Of a DNA stretch of 12,030 nucleotides, positions 7,686 to 12,030 are shown in pieces. The notes beneath the pieces are model-generated. The model was given only the letters and a program-made list of their open reading frames with translations. It was not told the origin of the DNA and made no database searches. Origin of the DNA: Pseudomonadota bacterium (GTDB lineage: Bacteria; Cyanobacteriota; Vampirovibrionia; LMEP-6097); assembly GCA_009924885.1 (NCBI GenBank), contig RFQS01000039.1:1-12030 (forward strand), given 5' to 3'. Position 1 is the stretch's first letter, and each line of letters opens with the position of its first letter. The position numbers and the translations under genes were made by a program.

Positions 7686-8321
7686 ATGAGTGAATGGGCG
7701 TCCATTATTTTAGTTTATGCTTTGGTGTATTTAGTAACAGCTATACCCTTTGGTTATTATTTAGGGCTTATTTATGGCAAGGATTTAACGGAATTAGGTA
7801 GTAAAAGCATCGGTGCGACTAATGTACTTAGGGTTTTAGGTAAATGGCAGGCTATTTTAGTTTTAACTCTAGATATTGCTAAGGGATTTTTACCGCTGTT
7901 TCTTGTAACGAATTTTTTTTGGGAGATAATCCCGCGTGAATCCTGTCTTTTTTTATTTTTGACTATAGTACCATTGATAGGGCACAGTAAAAGCTTATAT
8001 ATCGGTTTTAAAGGTGGTAAATCATCAGCTACGGGCTTTGGGGTTTTACTTGCTATAAATCCACTGGTGGCTTTAATTACTATCTTAATTTGGATAGTGA
8101 CGGTTAAACTTTCCAAGTATTCTTCTTTGGGTTCAATAATATGTATTCCATTGGTTCCGATATGGCTCTATCTTTTTGGGGAGCCATTGAATATAATTAT
8201 CTTTGGTGTAATCGCTTTCGTTTACATAGTACTTATTAAGCACTCTACTAATATCAAGAGATTGCTTAGTGGTACTGAACCGAAGGTGGGACACTTGTCA
8301 AACGTACAAGTTCAAGGCTGA
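7686..8321 (+). CDS. plsY: Glycerol-3-phosphate acyltransferase PlsY
   Basis: Inner-membrane enzyme that transfers an acyl group from acyl-phosphate to glycerol-3-phosphate, the first step of phospholipid synthesis in most bacteria. The family's three cytoplasmic motifs are present: SIGATNVLRVLGK (41-53), GHSKSLYIGFKGGKSSATG (99-117) and KHSTNIKRLLSGTE (185-198). About six hydrophobic stretches cover roughly 5-30, 56-79, 85-98, 117-141, 145-164 and 167-184. In motif 2, GHSKS replaces the more common GHxxP, as I recall for cyanobacterial PlsY. The last ~10 residues, from about G202 on, are read from the palindromic element at 8288-8408, and the TGA at 8319 lies in its core. Removing a 126-base unit would restore an ending KVGQTQDA with a stop overlapping the downstream start. 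All catalytic motifs are upstream, so the enzyme should still work. Confidence 0.93.
   Translation: MSEWASIILVYALVYLVTAIPFGYYLGLIYGKDLTELGSKSIGATNVLRVLGKWQAILVLTLDIAKGFLPLFLVTNFFWEIIPRESCLFLFLTIVPLIGHSKSLYIGFKGGKSSATGFGVLLAINPLVALITILIWIVTVKLSKYSSLGSIICIPLVPIWLYLFGEPLNIIIFGVIAFVYIVLIKHSTNIKRLLSGTEPKVGHLSNVQVQG
8283..8293 (+). repeat. 11-bp direct repeat, left side of element copy 2
   Basis: AAGGTGGGACA here recurs at 8409-8419, exactly 126 bases later, bracketing the element between plsY and ygjP. It overlaps the outer left arm. The right-hand copy also forms an inverted repeat with the right arm (TGTCCCA at 8403-8409 against TGGGACA at 8413-8419). The pair could be a target duplication or the trace of an arm duplication. 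Confidence 0.8.
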
Positions 8322-8408
8322 GGAGGACGAATGACCGCAGTGTACTGGGAGTACATGAGGATCATGAGGACGACGAAAACGCAGAAATTGAAGATTGGCA
8401 AGTGTCCC
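8288..8408 (+). repeat. 121-bp palindromic element, copy 2 (between plsY and ygjP)
   Basis: It has the same length and core as the other full copies, but different arms: TGGGACACTTGTCAA (8287-8301) pairs with TTGGCAAGTGTCCCA (8395-8409) at 14 positions plus one T-G. The central hairpin TGTACT-GGG-AGTACA (8341-8355) has a different loop from the other two. The copy carries the present plsY stop codon and the TTG that could serve as an alternative start for ygjP. Its stop-free frame is not the plsY frame, unlike the two copies inside genes. Confidence 0.92.
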
Positions 8409-8427
8409 AAGGTGGGACAGACTCAAG

Positions 8428-9135
8428 ATGCTTGAACCTGAAGAACTAGCTTTAATAGAGTTTAAAAATAACCCAAGGGCTAAAAAGTTAAGATTAACAG
8501 CGAGTAAGATTAAAGGGCTCGAATTAACTGCTCCTAAGTGGGTTAATTTTGAGGATTGTAAAGATTTTTTAAATCAGCATCATTCTTGGATTAAAGAGCA
8601 TTTAGAAAAAATACAGAATGAGACACGCGATGGTATTTTTTATCCTGATAAAAAATATAAGACATTTAAGCATGAATTGGTTTTTATACCTGGTGCTGTT
8701 TTAGAAACTAAGTGTCGAATATCAGCGAATAAAATTAAGCTTTATTATAATGAATCGATTGATTTTAAAAAAAATAAAAAGATACAGGATTTAATTAAGG
8801 GTGCTTTAATAGAAGTTTTAAGGAATGAAGCAAAAGAATATCTTCCAGATAGGGTAGCTTATTTAGCTTTTAAGCATAAGCTAAAATACAGAAATTTATA
8901 TTTAAAAAACATGAAAAGCCAGTGGGGAAGCTGCTCGTATGAGAATAACATAAATTTATCTCTGCATTTAATGAGGCTGCCTGTAGATCTTATTGACTAT
9001 GTGATTTTACATGAGCTTACACATACTGTTGAAAAAAATCACAGTTCGAGATTCTGGAATTTAGTGGAAAAATTCATGCCAGGAGCGAAGCTGCTAGATT
9101 CTAATCTGAAAAATTATCATCCTGAATTGTTTTAA
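8428..9135 (+). CDS. YgjP/DUF45-family zinc metallopeptidase
   Basis: Cytoplasmic putative metallopeptidase of the YgjP-like (WLM/DUF45) family, whose substrate is generally unknown. The diagnostic C-terminal block is complete: MKSQWGSCS (162-170), NINLSLHLMRLP (174-185), then the zinc motif HELTH (195-199) with a third ligand candidate H205 in KNHSSRFW. At 235 residues it is full length. I chose ATG 8428 over TTG 8395. The TTG lies inside the repeat arm and would add 11 unrelated residues. ATG 8428 overlaps the reconstructed ancestral end of plsY, which suggests the two were once translationally coupled. The inserted repeat has now separated them. It converges with the histidine kinase gene, with only 60 bases between. 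Confidence 0.88.
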   Translation: MLEPEELALIEFKNNPRAKKLRLTASKIKGLELTAPKWVNFEDCKDFLNQHHSWIKEHLEKIQNETRDGIFYPDKKYKTFKHELVFIPGAVLETKCRISANKIKLYYNESIDFKKNKKIQDLIKGALIEVLRNEAKEYLPDRVAYLAFKHKLKYRNLYLKNMKSQWGSCSYENNINLSLHLMRLPVDLIDYVILHELTHTVEKNHSSRFWNLVEKFMPGAKLLDSNLKNYHPELF

Positions 9136-9141
9136 TTAACC

Positions 9142-9155
9142 TCTCTATAAAGAGA
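9142..9155. terminator. Small hairpin between convergent genes
   Basis: TCTCT-ATAA-AGAGA is a perfect 5-base stem with a 4-base loop, just after the ygjP stop. It is weak and lacks a clear T-run on either strand, so terminator function is only possible. The string CTCTCTATAA (9141-9150) recurs at 9192-9201, over the end of the histidine kinase gene. Confidence 0.3.
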
Positions 9156-9164
9156 CCTATGCAC

Positions 9165-9183
9165 AAACGCAGAAAATGGAGTT
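9165..9183 (+). repeat. Solo right-end fragment of the palindromic element
   Basis: These 19 bases match the right-end core of the copy at 11231-11351 (AAACGCAGAAATTGGAGTT) with a single change. No left arm, core or matching right arm is present. The fragment lies in the 60-base space between the converging ygjP and histidine kinase genes and looks like a decayed or excised copy. Confidence 0.65.
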
Positions 9184-9195
9184 GTTTAGCGCTCT

Positions 9196-10473
9196 CTATA
9201 AATATAATGGTAAGGTGATAGTAAAGGTAGACCCTTCTCCAAGAATGCTTTTGCAGCTAATTTCTCCATCAAGAGCTGTGATTAAATCTTTGCAGATAGC
9301 AAGTCCCAAGCCTAATCCGTGAATTTTATTGGTTTTAGCACTTTTAACTCTATAGAAGCGATCAAAGATTTTTTCTACATCCTCTTCTGTCATCCCGATA
9401 CCGTGGTCTGACACGGAGAAGTGAAAATGCTTGTTATCGGAGTGTGCTGAAATAAGAATTTCTCCGCCATCGGGTGAATATTTAATTGCATTGGTTAATA
9501 AATTTTCAATAATTTGCAGAAGCAGCTTTTTATCTGCTCTCAATGCTGCTAAATTATCATTAAAGTTAAAATTAAATTGGTGATTGGTTTGCAAGGGAGC
9601 TAATGCCTTTAGAGCAAATTCAATCATTTCTTTAAAATCTACTTTTTCAAAACTTACTTGCCAACCGATGTTATTAGCTCTATTTAATTGAATAAGATCA
9701 TCTATCATTCTTGATAAGCGGTTACTTGCATCTACTATTTGTAAAGAAGCTTCATTTATAATCTCTGGGCTGTTTTGGTGTCTCTGTAGCATGTTACTAA
9801 AGCCAAGAATACCGACTAGAGGGGTTCTTAACTCATGTGAAACGTTGTTAATCAGATCTACTTTGAACTTATTAATCTCAACTAATTCTTGGTTTTTTTG
9901 CTCAAGTACCTTTAGTTTTACGAGTGAGGCTTCTAAAAAGTTTCTGAGATTATTAAAAATGGAATCAGAGATTTGCTTGATTTTAATTTTCGAGAGAGTA
10001 TTTAGATTATTAGGCATCTGTAGTTCATCTACCTTAATAGCAAGCTGGTCTGCAAAAGCCCAGAGTAGAGAAATATGCTCCTCGCTTAATTCATCAAAAG
10101 ATTTTAAATGAAATAAGCCTATAACCCTGCCACGTAGCTCCAAGGGGAATGTGATTTGGTATGAACCAACTCTGCTGGGACTTTTAGAAATTAAGACATC
10201 TTCGATTAATCTTCTATCGAAGAATTCGCTGTCTATCAGTTCTTGCATTATTTCTGAGCCATCGGGCTGTTCCTGATTTAGATTGCCAAAGATGAAAATC
10301 TCTACCTCTAAAAAAGATAAATATGATTTTAATGAACTACTAACTTTTTCTTTGATCAAATCAAGATCAGCATAGTCTTCTATAATTTTGATTAAATTAC
10401 GAAACCATAACCAGTTAAATAACTTATTGGTGTTAGTATCAGCTCTTACCATTGTTGATATACAATGATACAT
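9196..10473 (-). CDS. Soluble sensor histidine kinase with GAF-like domain
   Basis: Two-component sensor that autophosphorylates on histidine and would pass the phosphate to a response regulator, none of which is in the window. The 425-residue product has no membrane helix. Residues ~20-150 look like a GAF sensor domain (LKSYLSFLEVEIFIFG...FPLELRGRVIGLFHL). A helical linker spans about 165-205. The HisKA domain has H213 in NNVSHELRTP. The ATPase domain shows the N box IIENLLTNAIKYS (321-333), G1 DHGIG (356-360), F box IFDRFYR (369-375) and G2 GLGLGLAI (386-393). All catalytic residues are present. The start could be ATG 10473 or ATG 10452. Neither has a ribosome site. It is divergent from the exported-protein gene at 10502, with a 28-base gap too short for two separate full promoters. 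Confidence 0.93.
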   Translation of the reverse strand: MYHCISTMVRADTNTNKLFNWLWFRNLIKIIEDYADLDLIKEKVSSSLKSYLSFLEVEIFIFGNLNQEQPDGSEIMQELIDSEFFDRRLIEDVLISKSPSRVGSYQITFPLELRGRVIGLFHLKSFDELSEEHISLLWAFADQLAIKVDELQMPNNLNTLSKIKIKQISDSIFNNLRNFLEASLVKLKVLEQKNQELVEINKFKVDLINNVSHELRTPLVGILGFSNMLQRHQNSPEIINEASLQIVDASNRLSRMIDDLIQLNRANNIGWQVSFEKVDFKEMIEFALKALAPLQTNHQFNFNFNDNLAALRADKKLLLQIIENLLTNAIKYSPDGGEILISAHSDNKHFHFSVSDHGIGMTEEDVEKIFDRFYRVKSAKTNKIHGLGLGLAICKDLITALDGEISCKSILGEGSTFTITLPLYL

Positions 10474-10501
10474 GAGGTAACCATAAATTTTTAATTTTCA
10501 T

Positions 10502-11011
10502 ATGCGCTTAATAAATTTTTATATTGGAATTTTATTTATCTGCTGTTTTTCTTTGTTGTTTACTGTGGAAGCTTCTGCTAGGTTGAATTCTACTTATGCT
10601 GAAAATCTGAAACAGTACGGTGCTGAGATTAATCGTGAAATTTTTAATGAAAGTCCTTTGAATGGTTATGTGACTTTCTCTATTGATGAATATTTTAAAT
10701 TAGTAGCTTTTTTTGTTAATGGTAGGGTGCGCAGTGAGCATCTTTTACCTAAAAATCCGACTCATCCTAAGGTTTTAAATCGTAATGAAGTTCGTGGCAT
10801 ATCTATGAATATGTTCGCTATGGGTGATAGAGGGGTTTTTCATAAACAGGTTAACCTAGCTAGAGTTAAAGCCTTCTTCTTTGATAAAGGTCTTATTAGC
10901 TATGAATATGATCCGAAAAATAAAAGAGCTGAGCAGTATGTAGCAATTAAGACTTTACTGTATGAGCCAGGTAATTCTTATAGGCACATTAACTATAAAG
11001 CTTATATCTAA
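10502..11011 (+). CDS. Exported protein of unknown function, 169 residues
   Basis: The N-terminus MRLINFYIGILFICCFSLLF is a clear Sec signal peptide, with a likely cleavage after VEASA (A26). The mature part of ~143 residues is soluble and predicted to be in the periplasm or secreted. It has alternating hydrophobic stretches (YVTFSIDEYFKLVAFFVNG) and ends NSYRHINYKAYI. I do not recognise a family. It has no conserved catalytic motif that I can see and no Cys in the mature part. The ATG at 10502 follows an AT-rich stretch without a ribosome site. Its TAA stop is in the same frame as the following ATP-grasp open frame, with a solo repeat end between them. Confidence 0.8.
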   Translation: MRLINFYIGILFICCFSLLFTVEASARLNSTYAENLKQYGAEINREIFNESPLNGYVTFSIDEYFKLVAFFVNGRVRSEHLLPKNPTHPKVLNRNEVRGISMNMFAMGDRGVFHKQVNLARVKAFFFDKGLISYEYDPKNKRAEQYVAIKTLLYEPGNSYRHINYKAYI

Positions 11012-11013
11012 AG

Positions 11014-11047
11014 GGAAACGCAGGAATTGAAGATTGAGAGCAGTCCC
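11014..11047 (+). repeat. Solo right end of the palindromic element
   Basis: This stretch matches the right end and right arm of copy 1, ending GAGCAGTCCC, with only a few changes over 34 bases. The left arm and core are missing. It starts three bases after the stop of the exported-protein gene and overlaps the 5' end of the ATP-grasp open frame. Confidence 0.8.
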
Positions 11048-12030
11048 CTGGATTTAGCTGTGCATAAAGCTGTTGGTGATATTTGCTCTGTGTTTATAGT
11101 CTGTGATTTAGATCCAGAGGATTTAAGTTCGACTCTGGAATTTTTAAATTCTTTTAGCTCTGAAAAATCTCTATCTAAAACTTTTTCTACTGTTTCACTG
11201 GAAGAGTTTTTAAGTTGGGGATTCGATTCTTGGCGTGTAGCCGAACGAACAAGTTCAAGGCTGAGGAGGACGAATGACCGCAGTGTACTACAGGTACATG
11301 AGGATCATGAGGACGACGAAAACGCAGAAATTGGAGTTTCGCTACACGCCCATGCTAATTTATCAGAGATTCTATCTTTGCATCTTAGTCTAGATAATGA
11401 AATTAAAAACCATAAATTAATATCAGATCACGCTTCTAAATTGGGGCTTAAGCAGTTAAATCCTTATGACTCTTTTGCTGAGCTCTTTGATAATAAATTT
11501 TTATTCTATAATTTTATGCTAGCGCAGGGTTTTAAGCAAGCCAAAACTTGCTATCTTGAGAAAAACTATTCTGAGACAGAGATCTATGGTGCCTTAGATG
11601 GCTTTGCTGCAAGTGGTATGGGTTCTTTTCTTGTTAAACCTTGTTCTGGAACTGAATCTATAGATCAATATAGTTTTAAATTAAAGGAATTTTCTTTAAA
11701 ATTAGATTCCATTCTTGAAAAAATAACTATGATTCAAAAATATGATTCTTTGCTTATTCAAGAAAAACTTGAATTTAAGGAAGAGTATAAAATTGTTTTT
11801 CTTTATGATAATGTTTTTTCAGCTAAAGCTCTATCTGAGAAGATTTTAGCTTTATGCTCGCAGCTTGTAGCTGCTTTTAAAGATTATGCTTGCTTTAAAT
11901 TCGGGGGGACTGCTTGCAAGCGTGCAAATTTAAGTGAGATTCTGCCTGATATTTTTTCAATAGATCTTTTAGAATTAGCGAGCGGGGATTTAGTGATTCT
12001 TGAAGCGAATGCTAGACCAGCAGGCATTTT
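11027..12030 (+). CDS. ATP-grasp family ligase, partial, with an in-frame repeat insertion
   Basis: Runs off the right edge. At least 334 residues are seen if it starts at TTG 11027. ATP-grasp enzymes ligate a carboxylate to an amine or thiol with ATP. Visible signatures are the first helix after a lysine (NKFLFYNFMLAQGF), the nucleotide-binding lysine K204 in FLVKPCSGTES, the strand LLIQEKLEFKEEYKIVF, and the metal-binding end LEANARPAG with E326 and N328. The substrate is not evident. Residues ~69-109 are encoded by a full palindromic element, in the same frame as in valS, between the preATP-grasp part and the ATP-grasp fold. The start is uncertain: TTG 11027 lies in a solo repeat end, and GTG 11060 is another choice. 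The frame is open back to the TAA at 11009. A second repeat fragment (11906-11934) lies near the active-site end. Confidence 0.75.
   Translation, partial: MKIESSPLDLAVHKAVGDICSVFIVCDLDPEDLSSTLEFLNSFSSEKSLSKTFSTVSLEEFLSWGFDSWRVAERTSSRLRRTNDRSVLQVHEDHEDDENAEIGVSLHAHANLSEILSLHLSLDNEIKNHKLISDHASKLGLKQLNPYDSFAELFDNKFLFYNFMLAQGFKQAKTCYLEKNYSETEIYGALDGFAASGMGSFLVKPCSGTESIDQYSFKLKEFSLKLDSILEKITMIQKYDSLLIQEKLEFKEEYKIVFLYDNVFSAKALSEKILALCSQLVAAFKDYACFKFGGTACKRANLSEILPDIFSIDLLELASGDLVILEANARPAGI
11231..11351 (+). repeat. 121-bp palindromic element, copy 3 (inside ATP-grasp gene)
   Basis: GGCGTGTAGCCGAAC (11232-11246) pairs with GTTTCGCTACACGCC (11336-11350) at 13 of 15 positions. The arms are unrelated to those of copies 1 and 2, while the core is almost the same, including the central hairpin TGTACTACAGGTACA (11283-11297). 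Read in the ATP-grasp frame it gives RTSSRLRRTNDR then SVLQVHEDHEDDENAEIG, the same peptide frame as in valS. No third arm copy is seen next to it. Confidence 0.92.
11906..11934 (+). repeat. Left-end fragment of the palindromic element in ATP-grasp gene
   Basis: These 29 bases match the left end of copy 1 (5733-5761) at 24 positions, starting GGGACTGCT and including CGTGCAA. The core then stops matching. The fragment contains a perfect 10-base palindrome GCTTGCAAGC. It is read in frame as GTACKRANL, parallel to GTAHNRASS in valS, so the reading frame is again the same. Confidence 0.6.

Noticed and set aside
8395..8427. TTG 8395 as the ygjP start
   Set aside because: It lies in the repeat arm and adds residues foreign to the family. 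ATG 8428 matches the usual N-terminus and the reconstructed overlap with plsY.
10474..10501. Divergent promoter pair between the kinase and the exported-protein gene
   Set aside because: The 28-base gap is AT-rich, but I could not place a -35/-10 pair for either strand with any confidence.
5694..11934. CRISPR array
   Set aside because: The repeats are dispersed over 6 kb, are inside genes and carry palindromic arms. There are no regular short repeats with spacers and no cas genes.
5694..11934. Insertion sequence carrying its own transposase
   Set aside because: Copies are 121 bp and encode only a short peptide in the host frame. No transposase or REP-type tyrosine transposase is in the window, so any enzyme must act in trans.
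1..12030. tRNA or rRNA genes
   Set aside because: I saw no cloverleaf with T-loop consensus and no rRNA-like conserved stretch.

Overview
The window comes from an AT-rich bacterium that is probably Gram-negative: one gene carries a lipobox-like signal and another a Sec-type signal peptide. The PlsY substrate loop (GHSKS...FKGGKS) and the NWCP-type ValRS resemble what I recall of Cyanobacteriota and their non-photosynthetic relatives (Vampirovibrionia/Melainabacteria). This placement is tentative. The first ~212 bases do not fit. They are ~57% GC by hand count and encode, on the minus strand, the N-terminus of an alphaproteobacterial-type AccA. They join abruptly to a broken hsdS, so the left edge is a rearrangement or an assembly chimera.

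Layout. At 1-215 (-) is the accA fragment. At 214-2796 (+) are the C-terminal remnant of hsdS and a complete hsdR (type I restriction). At 2797-3122 is a gap with a candidate 41-residue membrane miniprotein. At 3123-6083 (+) is valS. At 6177-8321 (+) is a tight three-gene run: an unknown 378-aa protein, a TPR-like lipoprotein and plsY. At 8428-9135 (+) is a YgjP/DUF45 metallopeptidase, ancestrally overlapping the end of plsY. At 9196-10473 (-) is a soluble GAF-like histidine kinase. At 10502-11011 (+) is a small exported protein of unknown function. From 11027 to the end (+) is a partial ATP-grasp gene.

The standout feature is a family of small palindromic elements. Three full copies (5733-5853, 8288-8408, 11231-11351) are each exactly 121 bp, with an almost identical core of ~86 bp and a central hairpin. 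Their terminal arms differ in sequence between copies but remain self-complementary within each copy. Two copies sit inside protein genes (valS and the ATP-grasp gene), in the same orientation and the same reading frame, and add a basic-then-acidic peptide. The third sits between plsY and ygjP and supplies the present plsY stop codon. Solo right ends (5694-5723, 9165-9183, 11014-11047) and a left-end fragment (11906-11934) look like scars. Direct repeats around two copies have a period of exactly 126 bp (42 codons), so gain or loss by that step keeps the frame.

The genes cover restriction (hsdS/R), translation (valS), phospholipid synthesis (plsY), signalling (histidine kinase) and several envelope or unknown functions. 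Apart from the close spacing of the 6177-9135 run they do not form an obvious single pathway. The repeat family is the most plausible undescribed system here. It is analogous to the Rickettsia palindromic elements that insert in frame in genes, but I do not recognise its sequence as one of them.
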